Shown: positions 17,464 to 25,913, counted from the stretch's first letter. The stretch: 40,362 nt of DNA from Bacteroidia bacterium (GCA_020847635.1 JADLBQ010000011.1:1-40362), one strand, 5' to 3'. Notes: generated by a model not told the origin, from the letters alone. A program made the numbers and translations.

Positions 17464-18465
17464 TTATGCAACTTTTCCTGACCTGGGTTTGAGCTTACCG
17501 GGAACAGCAAGATTGACATTTACAAAAGTAGCTAACCTGTCAAAATACTTTTTAATGGTAGCCTGCCGGTTGTCGGCTTCGTCAAAATCTCTGATAGCCA
17601 GCCATGTTTTTTTCTGAGATGGGCAGGCAAAGAACAGTTTCTGAGATGACTGGTAGTCTAAAAATCGGGTTGAAACCCGGGTAATGAACATGATTGGTTT
17701 GTGGCAATCAGCTACCATTTTGCTCACTTTCACAGAATCAGGATCCAAACCAGATTCTTTAAAATAACTTTTCAGCATTCTCCTGTAAAACAGTTTGCCG
17801 GCTAATCCATACTTTTTTTCGGCATACTTCTTAAAATATTGTCTTAAATTCAAAAAAGGATTTTCAAGAATGATGGCTGCAACCCGTTCGTCTTTTAAAC
17901 CTGTTTTTAATGCTACTGCTGCCCCAGTGCCTGAACCCATTAAAGCAATCTGATCAAAACCATATCTGGCTTGCAATGAATCTATGACAATGATAATATC
18001 ATCGGCCGAACGTGACCCGGGAGTGTAAACACTGCCACTACTGGTTCCCTGACCTCGAAGTTCTGCAATGTCAATGGTTAGTCCGCGGGCAGTTGCTTCT
18101 GATGAAAACTTAATATAATTGAGCTTACTTTCAAAAATATCCGGAATAACCAATAAATGGTTCCCTTTTAGAAAATCGGAATCATTTACTGTCCATAATG
18201 TAATTAACTCAGTTTCCGGAACTTTAATCTTTAATTCCTGGTAAATCAACCCTAACTGGCTAGGATTGTATAAAAAACGTTCTTCTCCTGAATCAGTGTG
18301 ATGATGAGTTGCTTCATAAGCAATCTGTTTACTTCGCAGGTAGGCTGAGTCGAGGCGAACCGGATAGACAAGTTCTGTAATTGTAAAAACAGGAATAACA
18401 AGAAACAGAATAATAAGGGTTAAAAGAACAATTAAAATAACCCGGAACCGGCTGATCCTTTTCAT
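17464..18465 (-). CDS. Alpha/beta-hydrolase-fold membrane-anchored protein lacking the nucleophile serine
   Basis: 333 residues with one N-terminal membrane segment (about 8-30), then an extracytoplasmic alpha/beta-hydrolase fold. The core is recognisable: an oxyanion-loop region with ELRGQGTSSG (135-144), the helix DDIIIVIDSLQARYGF, the strand IALMG, then AAVALKTG and AAIILENPFLNLRQYFKKYA. The nucleophile elbow, normally GxSxG, reads G177-S-G179-T-G181, so the serine position is glycine. Near the C-terminus, where the catalytic histidine should be, the sequence reads RDFDEADN. Both residues seem lost, so the protein is probably not a hydrolase and may bind a ligand or partner. It is the first gene of the operon with dnaG. 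The start is supported by a TAACTTCG box 7 nt upstream. Confidence 0.72.
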   Translation of the reverse strand: MKRISRFRVILIVLLTLIILFLVIPVFTITELVYPVRLDSAYLRSKQIAYEATHHHTDSGEERFLYNPSQLGLIYQELKIKVPETELITLWTVNDSDFLKGNHLLVIPDIFESKLNYIKFSSEATARGLTIDIAELRGQGTSSGSVYTPGSRSADDIIIVIDSLQARYGFDQIALMGSGTGAAVALKTGLKDERVAAIILENPFLNLRQYFKKYAEKKYGLAGKLFYRRMLKSYFKESGLDPDSVKVSKMVADCHKPIMFITRVSTRFLDYQSSQKLFFACPSQKKTWLAIRDFDEADNRQATIKKYFDRLATFVNVNLAVPGKLKPRSGKVA

Positions 18466-18472
18466 AAAATCG

Positions 18473-18480
18473 CGAAGTTA
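18473..18480 (-). promoter_or_regulatory. Putative promoter of the hydrolase-like/dnaG operon (TAACTTCG)
   Basis: TAACTTCG on the minus strand, one base off TAnnTTTG, ends 7 nt before the ATG at 18465. Similar TAnnTTCG boxes precede four other genes in this window. Confidence 0.4.
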
Positions 18481-18619
18481 GGCAGATTATTTCCCACATC
18501 CGGATTTCGTCATCCGGGTTAAGATTTTTTTAAATTCTATTCATAGCTGCTTTGCTTTCTCAGGTGTGTGCAGAAGGCAGCTTTGAAAATATCATCTTCA
18601 ACGGGCATTCAGGATACCG

Positions 18620-18627
18620 TACCTTTG
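18620..18627 (+). promoter_or_regulatory. Putative promoter of lipB (TACCTTTG), next to the start codon
   Basis: TACCTTTG is a perfect TAnnTTTG box and has the same sequence as rRNA promoter P1. It ends 4 nt before the lipB ATG, so transcription should begin about one base before the start codon. Confidence 0.55.
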
Positions 18628-18631
18628 CTTC

Positions 18632-19339
18632 ATGCAACATGTAATATTTCGTCAGCTCGGAAGAATCAGATTCTGTGATGCATGGCAGCTGCAGGAACAA
18701 TTGTTAACTGAAATTGCAGAAAAAAGGAAGTTGGGAATAGATCAAAATGATCCATTACATTATTTTCTGCTTTGTGAACATGAACCGGTTTTCACTTTAG
18801 GCAAAAGCGGCAAACCCGATCACTTGCTGGCCTCACCTCAGCTACTGAACAATAAGGGGATTGAATTCTATCATATCAACCGGGGAGGAGATATAACTTT
18901 TCACGGCCCGGGTCAATGGGTTGGTTATCCGATTCTTGATCTCGATTATTTTTTTCATGATATACACCGGTATGTTAATTATCTGGAAGAAACAATCATT
19001 CTGACCTTAAAGGAATTCGGCATCAGGGGCGAAAGAATTAAGGGGCAAACAGGAGTCTGGATTGATACAACTCAGCCTGCAACAGCCAGGAAAATCTGTG
19101 CTTTTGGAGTTCGCTGCTCACGATGGATAACCATGCATGGATTTGCACTTAATGTAAATACCAGCCTTGAAAATTTTAATTTAATTGTACCTTGTGGAAT
19201 CAGGGATAAGTCTGTTACCTCTATGCAGAATGAATTGGGTAAGGAAGTCAATATGCACCAGGTTGAAGAATCCATTAAGCGAAATTTTGAAAAAGTGTTC
19301 AACTGCATTATTACCAAAAGTGATAAAATTGAAATATGA
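18632..19339 (+). CDS. lipB: Lipoyl(octanoyl) transferase LipB
   Basis: 235 residues. The acyl-binding signature NRGGDITFHGPGQWVGYP (83-100) is complete. The catalytic lysine is K154 in ARKICAFGVRC and the catalytic cysteine is C188 in IVPCGI. The HGFALNVN motif (169-176) is also present. LipB moves octanoate from acyl carrier protein to lipoate-dependent enzymes, after which LipA inserts sulfur. lipA is not in the window. The start is the only ATG that keeps the family N-terminus, and the promoter lies so close that the mRNA is predicted to be leaderless. The stop overlaps the next gene by 4 nt (ATGA), so the two are translationally coupled. Confidence 0.96.
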   Translation: MQHVIFRQLGRIRFCDAWQLQEQLLTEIAEKRKLGIDQNDPLHYFLLCEHEPVFTLGKSGKPDHLLASPQLLNNKGIEFYHINRGGDITFHGPGQWVGYPILDLDYFFHDIHRYVNYLEETIILTLKEFGIRGERIKGQTGVWIDTTQPATARKICAFGVRCSRWITMHGFALNVNTSLENFNLIVPCGIRDKSVTSMQNELGKEVNMHQVEESIKRNFEKVFNCIITKSDKIEI

Positions 19340-20466
19340 AAAAATTTATAAATGGATTCCTGATAATTCTTGTTTTGTTAAATGCAGGGTTATTGTTAAC
19401 CGGTAAGTTTTATTACTGGAAGGCACTTGTGTATAATTTTGTTGATATTGATGATTTGAATTTATTCCCGTACCGGACAATCGAAAACGGTAAGCCTCAG
19501 CCTTGGGTATTAGCAGCAGGATATAATCAAACGGAAATGACGGAGAAACTAAAACAGGAACTTGAAGATTTTGAATCTGTAGCCTACCTGGTGATTAAGG
19601 AGGATTCAATCATTTTGGAAAAATACTGGGAAGGTTATTCTGACTCTTCTTATTCGAATTCATTTAGTATGGCAAAGAGCGTTATTGGTATTCTTACGGG
19701 AATTGCTATTGATGAAGGGAAAATCAGGAGTATCAATGAGCCGGTCGGAGATTTTATTGAAGAGTTTAATACTCCTCCAAATAATAAAATCACAATTTAT
19801 CATTTATTAACGATGAGTGCTGAACTGAACTGGGATGAAAGCTATAGCAGCCTGACTTCACCAACTACCGAAGCCTATTATGGCAGGGAACTCAGAAAAC
19901 AAATGCTGAGGTTAAGAAATGCAGGTCCTTTAGGGAGTAACTTTAATTATCAAAGTTCATGTACTGCCTTGCTGAGCTTTATTATCAGAAAAGTAACCGG
20001 GCAAACAGTCAGTGATTATGCCTCGGATAAACTCTGGAAACCACTGGGAATGCAATCGGAGGCACGCTGGAGCCTTGATCATCCTGGCGGAGATGAAAAA
20101 GCTTATTGCTGCATCTACAGCAATGCCCGTGATTTTGCCCGAATCGGTCAACTTTATCTTGACTCTGGTCGGTGGAATGGTAAACAGATTGTATCAGAAT
20201 CGTATGTATTGCAATCGATCCTTCCGGCTAAAACCATTGATAATGGTAAACCTAATGAAGTTTATGGATATCACTGGTGGATTGGAACCTTTGGCGGTAA
20301 ACATGTTTATTATGCTCGTGGTATTCTGGGACAGTATATTTTTGTTATACCAGAGGAAAAAATGATAATTGTCCGGTTGGGTCATAAGCGGGATAAAGAC
20401 AGTGAAGGGAATTTACGTGATGCAGAAATTTATATCAGTGAGACAATCAAGATGTTTGTTGAATGA
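19336..20466 (+). CDS. Serine hydrolase of the beta-lactamase / penicillin-binding protein family (class C-like)
   Basis: 376 residues with an N-terminal membrane anchor (about 5-24). The active-site motif SxxK is S111-M-A-K114, and the second motif YxS is Y205-Q-S207. The third region is YGYHWWIGTFGG. The pattern is that of the esterase/DD-peptidase/AmpC superfamily, acting in the periplasm. The substrate is unknown; such enzymes are often D-aminopeptidases or esterases rather than true beta-lactamases. All three catalytic regions are intact. The ATG overlaps the lipB stop by 4 nt. The functional link to lipoylation is not obvious and may reflect genome compaction. Confidence 0.88.
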   Translation: MKKFINGFLIILVLLNAGLLLTGKFYYWKALVYNFVDIDDLNLFPYRTIENGKPQPWVLAAGYNQTEMTEKLKQELEDFESVAYLVIKEDSIILEKYWEGYSDSSYSNSFSMAKSVIGILTGIAIDEGKIRSINEPVGDFIEEFNTPPNNKITIYHLLTMSAELNWDESYSSLTSPTTEAYYGRELRKQMLRLRNAGPLGSNFNYQSSCTALLSFIIRKVTGQTVSDYASDKLWKPLGMQSEARWSLDHPGGDEKAYCCIYSNARDFARIGQLYLDSGRWNGKQIVSESYVLQSILPAKTIDNGKPNEVYGYHWWIGTFGGKHVYYARGILGQYIFVIPEEKMIIVRLGHKRDKDSEGNLRDAEIYISETIKMFVE

Positions 20467-20520
20467 ATGCCGGAAGCAAAAGCCGGACTTTTTCAGTCAA
20501 ATTTTTTATTATTGCTAACT

Positions 20521-20925
20521 ATGCTTCGCGATATTCCGGAACAGGTTGTTGATAACATTGCAATGGCAGTTTTGCCCTCAGAGGATGAAAGTGGTAAACG
20601 TGAGTGGGGTGTTTATCTGATAAATATGAAAGAGACACCAATAAAAAATGTTCTGATAGCAAGTAAAGGCTACGGTAAACATAAGGGTGAGGATGTTGTA
20701 ACCTCAACCCTCAGGCATTTTTTTGAACTTATTTCACCTCGGGAATTTGTGAAAGTTGAACCCATAATTGAAAATCTGTTTGGGCTGAACAATGAGTACT
20801 GGGTCAGTTTCTACATCGGCAATGAAATCTTTGAACGTAAATTTCTTTTTCTGCCTGAAACAATCAATGAAGAATATTTTTCAACCGTACCTCTAATTGA
20901 CAAACCGGGTGTTGTAATCCGATAA
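20521..20925 (+). CDS. Conserved hypothetical protein, small soluble
   Basis: 134 residues from the ATG at 20521. An in-frame ATG at 20467 directly follows the previous stop, but the added residues (AKAGLFQSNFLLLLT) look non-coding. Recognisable features are an acidic N-terminus (MLRDIPEQVVDNIAMAVLP), the segment WGVYLINMKETPI, the motif SKGYG, then TSTLRHFFELI and FGLNNEYWVSFYIGN. From memory, similar short proteins occur widely in Bacteroidota and have sometimes been mislabelled as a phenylalanyl-tRNA synthetase subunit. It has no signal peptide or membrane segment. It lies 54 nt after the serine hydrolase, probably in the same transcript. Function is unknown. Confidence 0.75.
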   Translation: MLRDIPEQVVDNIAMAVLPSEDESGKREWGVYLINMKETPIKNVLIASKGYGKHKGEDVVTSTLRHFFELISPREFVKVEPIIENLFGLNNEYWVSFYIGNEIFERKFLFLPETINEEYFSTVPLIDKPGVVIR

Positions 20926-20938
20926 ATAATTGCTCTAA

Positions 20939-22540
20939 TTATGGATGATTTATTCTTTCCTCATTTACTTTTATCTTTCTGCTAATCAACTGAAGAATAT
21001 CAGGATCAACCGGGAAATGTCTTGCTGAAGCAGCATGTAAATCTTCAAGCGATTTTTTGAAATTGCCCATGGTGTAATAGGTCAGTGCCCGGTTGTAATA
21101 AATGCTGCCGTCTTTATCATCAATCCTGAGGGCTTCATGGTAATCCTTCAGCGATTCATTAAACTGTTTCAGCTTACCATAAGCATTGGCACGGTTAACC
21201 AGCACATTTTTATCAGACGGATTGAAACGGATTGCATTTGAATAGTATTGAATGGCCTTATTGTACTGCTGCAGTTTATCATACGATACACCCATGTTGT
21301 AACTGGCAGCCCATTGATTTGGATTGAGGTTGTAAGCATGACTCCATATTGAGAACTCACTCTTCCATACAGGAACTTGTTTTACATTCAGCAAAAGAAA
21401 AACTACCCCCATCAAGATCAGAATGTACCGGATGTATGATTTATTCTTTCCGGTTAGCCATAAGGAAGCAACAGTAATGGCTGCCCCGGTCATTCCAAAA
21501 TAAGCATAGCGATCGGCAGTCACTGAAAACCGTTGATATTCAAATGCAATAATCCCGGAAGACGGAAGTAAACCAATCAGAAATACAGCAATTCCGGCAG
21601 CTATAAAGGGTTGCTTTTTATATATTCTGAGCAGGCCAACAAGACCTCCCGAAAAAATTAAAGTGTAGAAGTAAGGAAGAAATGAATGGATCAATTCAGA
21701 AGGTGTGATTCCATAGCATGGAGATAATTGGAACGGAAATAAAATTTTAAGACAGTAAAAGGTCAGTGAATAACAGGCAATGAGCGGGTTCAGAAGAAAT
21801 GATACCGAAACGGCTTTCCAGTCCGGAGAAAGATGACCGGGAGTTATGATTAGGATGGGGAGCATTAAAATGAACCAGGGCCAGATTCCTTTTAAACTTA
21901 TTTTCAGTTTTTCAGGATAGAAAAATGCGGAAATAACAGGAATCATCACGGGTAGAACAATTACAGAGGGTTTGCTGAGCAGGGCAGGAATGAAAAGCAA
22001 TGTTGCAAACAGGTAATTGTTAGAATTGCGAAACCGGCGGATGGTCTCTGTTCTTTGTAATTCTCGGATAAACAAGTTTAATGATGCAAGAGAAAAGAAA
22101 GTTGCCAGCAACCCTCTGAACTCAGAGATCCAGACTACACTTTCAACCTGGAGCGGATGCATTGTAAAACACAAGGCTCCTGTAAGTGCAGCATCAACAT
22201 TTCCCAAGAGGTGATCCAGCAGAAAAAAAAGTAAAATCACATTAATACAATGAATCAACAGGTTAGCTAGGTGAAACCACGAAGGCTTTAATGGAGCTTC
22301 CCCTTTACCTGAAGAAATCAGCTTAACGAGGTACCAGCCCGTATAGGCAACAGGGATGTACATACCTCCCGGATTGTCCCAGATAGCTTTAAGCCTGCCT
22401 TGCATGAAATTTTCATTTGCTGTCAGATGTGAACGTTCATCATCCCAGACAAATGGGTAGCTGATTGCCCTGCCGAACAGGATAAAGGTGACTGCTATCA
22501 GAATCAGTGGGTAAATACGCTTCCTGGTCGAATACGTCAT
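20939..22540 (-). CDS. Multi-pass membrane protein with C-terminal TPRs, TMTC / O-mannosyltransferase-like (GT-C fold)
   Basis: 533 residues. The first ~370 form about ten membrane helices with GT-C features: the early acidic motif VWDDE (31-35) after the first helix, and HPLQVESVVWISEFRGLLATFF, a hallmark of TMTC-type proteins. Residues ~390-505 hold three tetratricopeptide repeats (for example ASYNMGVSYDKLQQYNKAIQ, VNRANAYGKLKQFNESLKDY and YYNRALTYYTMGNFKKSLED). In animals TMTC proteins O-mannosylate secreted proteins. Bacterial members are thought to be polyprenol-phosphate-sugar-dependent glycosyltransferases, but their acceptors are unknown. Here a role in glycosylating envelope or exported proteins is inferred. 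A weak TAATCTTG box overlaps the end of the upstream relic. Confidence 0.8.
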   Translation of the reverse strand: MTYSTRKRIYPLILIAVTFILFGRAISYPFVWDDERSHLTANENFMQGRLKAIWDNPGGMYIPVAYTGWYLVKLISSGKGEAPLKPSWFHLANLLIHCINVILLFFLLDHLLGNVDAALTGALCFTMHPLQVESVVWISEFRGLLATFFSLASLNLFIRELQRTETIRRFRNSNNYLFATLLFIPALLSKPSVIVLPVMIPVISAFFYPEKLKISLKGIWPWFILMLPILIITPGHLSPDWKAVSVSFLLNPLIACYSLTFYCLKILFPFQLSPCYGITPSELIHSFLPYFYTLIFSGGLVGLLRIYKKQPFIAAGIAVFLIGLLPSSGIIAFEYQRFSVTADRYAYFGMTGAAITVASLWLTGKNKSYIRYILILMGVVFLLLNVKQVPVWKSEFSIWSHAYNLNPNQWAASYNMGVSYDKLQQYNKAIQYYSNAIRFNPSDKNVLVNRANAYGKLKQFNESLKDYHEALRIDDKDGSIYYNRALTYYTMGNFKKSLEDLHAASARHFPVDPDILQLISRKIKVNEERINHP

Positions 22541-22559
22541 TCAATTAGATACTGCAAGA

Positions 22560-22805
22560 TTAAGAATAACTTCCCATTGGGTTTCCCTTATGCAGTTCAA
22601 TGATTGATAAGATTGGTTTGCAAAGTTCTGCAAGATTGATGAAAATCTGAAATGATTCCTTAGGCTGACCGGTATATTCCTGCTTAATGAAACCCGGGTG
22701 GATATGTAATTAAGCCAGTCTCTTTAGTAACCGGTCACAAGCCTCCAATTGAATAGAAACTTTCACATGTAATTGTTCGTTCAGGTCGCTTCTGGAATAC
22801 CTCAT
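22560..22805 (-). pseudogene. Degraded short-chain dehydrogenase (SDR) fragment
   Basis: An 82-codon frame from the ATG at 22805 is broken by TAA at 22710-22712. It reads MRYSRSDLNEQLHVKVSIQL ... then, after the stop, LHIHPGFIKQEYTGQPKES ... GNPMGSYS. The order recalls the second half of CsgA/C-factor-like SDRs, where YxxSKxALN is followed by about 25 residues, then HPGxVKT, then a P-ES helix. In the first part the catalytic YxxxK lysine is replaced (YSRSD). The Rossmann N-terminal half is missing. I call it a relic. The resemblance is by eye and not proven. Confidence 0.4.
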
Positions 22806-22836
22806 AATTGGAATTGGGTACAGCACAATTCTAAAA

Positions 22837-22844
22837 CAAATTTA
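22837..22844 (-). promoter_or_regulatory. Promoter-like box before the SDR relic (TAAATTTG)
   Basis: TAAATTTG on the minus strand is a perfect TAnnTTTG match, 31 nt before the relic's ATG. There is no TTG at the expected distance. It may be a chance AT-rich match. Confidence 0.25.
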
Positions 22845-23241
22845 TCAAATATCCGATCTTTTAAAAAGCTCTTAGCTGCTCATAAGTGCTCTTCTGCTCA
22901 ATCCTGATCAGATCGGCTATCCGCTGCTTATAACATTAGCCGGAAACATTCAAAAATACATGGGATGCTTAATAATCAAGATAATCAAGGGTACGCTTTG
23001 TTCTCCGGATTCTTATTTTAGACAGAAAAGATTCGAGGACTCTATTAAGAATGATTCCCTGGAATTTTTAGAAAGTAGATCTGAATTCTCTGAAATGCAA
23101 GGTTAGTTATAATCGGTAAGCTTGTTAAAACCGGCTATTCTATGTCTGATTTAAATTCTTTAAAACATCAGTTAAAACATTGGTTTTATTATTCTGCACA
23201 TCCTATTTTTGCATTATCAGTCTCTGAACACCCAAAACTAT

Positions 23242-23249
23242 TATATTTG
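23242..23249 (+). promoter_or_regulatory. Putative promoter of the DUF349 gene (TATATTTG)
   Basis: TATATTTG is a perfect TAnnTTTG box, 16 nt before the ATG at 23266. A minus-strand match, TAGTTTTG, occupies 23233-23240, one base away, forming a back-to-back pair. Confidence 0.5.
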
Positions 23250-23265
23250 AAGAATAAGAAATAAT

Positions 23266-25143
23266 ATGGAAGTAAATCGAGAAGAACAACAGCCGGGAAA
23301 CCAACAACCCTTAGCAGAAGAGCAGGATTCTGCAGAACAGGAGTTAGTGGCTATTACTGGGCATGCAACAGACTCTGAAGATGAATCGGAGCCAGGTTTA
23401 GATGAGGCTGTCAGTTACCGTGAACTTACCAAAGAACAACTGCTTAATGAGTACAGGCAGCTTGCTGAAACCGATATGACAGAAATCTTGACGGTTAAAA
23501 ACAAAATTGCTGCAGTTGAAGATGCGTTCAAACTTCTACTGCAACACGAAAGGCAGCATGAGACTGAGGTCGAGAACGAACAGGATGAAGCTACTGGAGA
23601 AGAAGAGGATACTAAGAGAAAAAAGCATGATCCGCTGGCTGATCAGTTTTTTGAATTTCAGAAAATTATTAGGAATAAAAAAAATGATTTTAACAATGCT
23701 CAGGAAAGGGAAAGAGAACAGAACCTGGTAATTAAACGGGAACTTCTTGAAAACCTGAAAAGCATAATTCAGAATGAGGAGGATCTGCAGAAAGCTTTTA
23801 ATGCATTCCATGAAATAAGAGATAAATGGAGCAATACAGGCATTGTGCCTTTTAATGAAGCTCAGGATATTCAGTTAAATTACCGGCATCTTGTAAATAA
23901 ATTTTATGAGTTTATAAAGATTAACCGGGAACTTCAGGAACTGGACTGGAAAAAAAATCTTGAACTGAAAATTAAGATCTGTGAAGAAGCAGAAGCTTTA
24001 CACTTTGAATCATCCGTGAAAACTGCATTAGATAAACTTACTATGCTTAACATGCGCTGGCATGAAGCTGGACCGGTAGCACGTGATAAAAAAACAGAAA
24101 TTTTTGAGCGATTTAAAGCTGCAGCAGATGCAATTCATAAAAAACGAAAAGAACAGATTGAACAGCTAAAATTACAATGGGCCGATAATGAAGCAAAGAA
24201 GAATGAATTGATTGATCAGGTTGCTAAGATTGAAATACCGGAACCGGCCACCTCGGCCAACTGGCGAAAAATTAATGAAGAACTTGAAGCAATTCAATCT
24301 GCATGGAAGCATACCGGAAGAACAGAAAAAGTAAAAAATGACGAACTGTGGGAACGATTTAGAGCTGCCAGTGAAGTCATTTATAAAAAACGAAAAGAAT
24401 TTTACTCCGATCGCAGAAAAGAATATCAGATTAATCTGCAGAAGAAAAATGATATCTGCTCAAGGGCTGAAGCACTCCTTAATTCGATTGATTTAAAATC
24501 AGCATCGGCAGATATGAGAAAATTGACAGAAGAATGGAAGCAGACAGGACATGTTCCGGGTAAGTTTGCTGACAAGATTTGGGAACGTTTTCGGAAAGCA
24601 AAGGACTCCTTGTACGAGAAAAGAAAAAGCTTTTTTGCAGAAGCGGAAAAACAATTTGAAGATAACCTTGAGAAGAAAACAGGTCTGATTGAAAGAATTG
24701 AATCCTTTGAATTAACTGGAAATAATAAAGAGGATTTTGAACAACTCAGAGGGTTTCAATATGAGTGGTCTGAAATCGGGATGGTTCCTGCAGCTAAAAA
24801 AAATGAAGTTTACGAACGGTATAAGAAGGCAATTGATTCCTTGTTTGATAAACTGAGAATCAGTGAAAAGGAACGTTCAGTGTTGAGATTTAAAGACCGG
24901 ATTGATCACCTTAAAACCTCAGCTGACGGGAAAAGTAAGATGAGAGAAGAAGAGAGAGTCTTACACAATAAAATCTCTCATCTCAAAAGCGAGGTGAATA
25001 CACTGGAAAACAATATTGGTTTTTTTGCCAAGTCTAAAAATGCAGATCAGATAAAAAAGGATTTTGAAGATAAAATTCTGAAAGCAAAAAATGAATTGGA
25101 AAAACTCAGAAAGCAACTTGAAATGATTAAAAGTGCCAAATGA
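23266..25143 (+). CDS. DUF349 repeat protein, coiled and highly charged
   Basis: 625 residues, acidic in the first ~130 and then strongly lysine/glutamate-rich and helical. About five DUF349-type repeats follow one another between residues ~165 and ~540. Each has a Trp, then TG or IG with a VP or related turn, and ends WERFRxAxD or similar, for example WSNTGIVPFNEAQD, WHEAGPVARDKKTEIFERFK, WKHTGRTEKVKNDELWERFR, WKQTGHVPGKFADKIWERFR and WSEIGMVPAAKKNEVYERYK. The last ~90 residues are a predicted coiled coil. There is no signal peptide. DUF349 proteins are widespread in Bacteroidota and their function is not established; an RNA- or ribosome-related role is only a guess. The gene is monocistronic and convergent with frr. 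Confidence 0.88.
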   Translation: MEVNREEQQPGNQQPLAEEQDSAEQELVAITGHATDSEDESEPGLDEAVSYRELTKEQLLNEYRQLAETDMTEILTVKNKIAAVEDAFKLLLQHERQHETEVENEQDEATGEEEDTKRKKHDPLADQFFEFQKIIRNKKNDFNNAQEREREQNLVIKRELLENLKSIIQNEEDLQKAFNAFHEIRDKWSNTGIVPFNEAQDIQLNYRHLVNKFYEFIKINRELQELDWKKNLELKIKICEEAEALHFESSVKTALDKLTMLNMRWHEAGPVARDKKTEIFERFKAAADAIHKKRKEQIEQLKLQWADNEAKKNELIDQVAKIEIPEPATSANWRKINEELEAIQSAWKHTGRTEKVKNDELWERFRAASEVIYKKRKEFYSDRRKEYQINLQKKNDICSRAEALLNSIDLKSASADMRKLTEEWKQTGHVPGKFADKIWERFRKAKDSLYEKRKSFFAEAEKQFEDNLEKKTGLIERIESFELTGNNKEDFEQLRGFQYEWSEIGMVPAAKKNEVYERYKKAIDSLFDKLRISEKERSVLRFKDRIDHLKTSADGKSKMREEERVLHNKISHLKSEVNTLENNIGFFAKSKNADQIKKDFEDKILKAKNELEKLRKQLEMIKSAK

Positions 25144-25301
25144 GCAATTCCGGATCCTTTATTTGAAGTCCTTGTAGTGGATGATGCCGTCCCCTATTGA
25201 TTATTTACTGACAATATCAGCCCTTCTGAAAGATTGCAGAGGTAATGTGAAGAGCAGAAAACGAATAGTGATTTTGTAATCAATCTTCCCTGCTCACTCC
25301 T

Positions 25302-25865
25302 CTAAACAGTCATAATTTCTTTTTCTTTTTGCTCCAGGTGGTTGTCAATTTTTTTTATAATGGAATCAACAGCATGCTGAACTTTTGTTTCGGCATCTTT
25401 AGCCATGTCTTCCGGTAGGCCTGATTTCTGGTGACGTTTAATTGCTTCAAGTGCTTCACGCCTGCTGTTTCGAATTACAATTTTTGCCTGTTCGCCTTCC
25501 TGTTTGGTTCTCTTTACCAACTCTTTTCTTCGTTCTTCAGTGAGCGGAGGGATGTTAATGCGGATAATGGTACCGTCATTCTGAGGGTTAAATCCAAGAT
25601 TAGCAGCCTGAATCGCTTTTTCAATCACAGCAAGCATGGATTTCTCCCAGGGCTGAATTACCAGTGTTCGTGCATCCGGAGTATTCACATTGGCAACCTG
25701 AAAGAGCGGAGTACTGTTGCCATAATAATCAACATGAATGCTTTCAAGAATCTGTGGATTGGCTTTGCCGGCTCTGATTTTTGCCAGTTCATGTTCAAGA
25801 TAGGTTATGGCTTTTTGAGCCTGCCCGTCAAGAGTACCTAATATTTGTTTCACTTCTTCACTCAT
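25302..25865 (-). CDS. frr: Ribosome recycling factor
   Basis: 187 residues, the standard size. Family signatures are LAKIRAGKANPQILESIHVDYYG (split across residues ~28-50), PLFQVANVNTPDARTLVIQPW, INIPPLTEERRKELVK, and the C-terminal helix KKIDNHLEQKEKEIM. Frr splits the post-termination ribosome with EF-G. In many bacteria frr follows pyrH, but here it follows a protein kinase gene with a 48 nt gap, so partial co-transcription is possible. The product is cytoplasmic. Nothing in the sequence is abnormal. Confidence 0.97.
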   Translation of the reverse strand: MSEEVKQILGTLDGQAQKAITYLEHELAKIRAGKANPQILESIHVDYYGNSTPLFQVANVNTPDARTLVIQPWEKSMLAVIEKAIQAANLGFNPQNDGTIIRINIPPLTEERRKELVKRTKQEGEQAKIVIRNSRREALEAIKRHQKSGLPEDMAKDAETKVQHAVDSIIKKIDNHLEQKEKEIMTV

Positions 25866-25913
25866 AATTTCAGGTTTTAGCAGGTGTAAAATTAAGAATA
25901 TGTGTCTAATAAA

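Larger units (their letters stand above)
22541..23265. other. 725-bp gap with gene relics and promoters
   Basis: No intact gene is visible. On the minus strand, 22560-22805 resembles the C-terminal part of a short-chain dehydrogenase with an internal stop. A further minus-strand frame ends around 22862 (KQRIADLIRIEQKSTYEQLR). On the plus strand there is a frame of about 76 codons ending at 23106, and a 40-codon ATG frame at 23142-23264. The right end carries the promoter of the DUF349 gene. The mixture of short protein-like frames fits decayed genes better than a regulatory RNA. Confidence 0.4.

Noticed and set aside
20926-20942. ATAATT/AATTAT inverted repeat between convergent genes
   Set aside because: Short and purely AT, so too weak to be called a terminator.
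23142-23264. 40-codon ATG frame just before the DUF349 gene
   Set aside because: The TATATTTG promoter lies inside it and no homologue is recalled. Kept as a low-interest observation, not as a gene.
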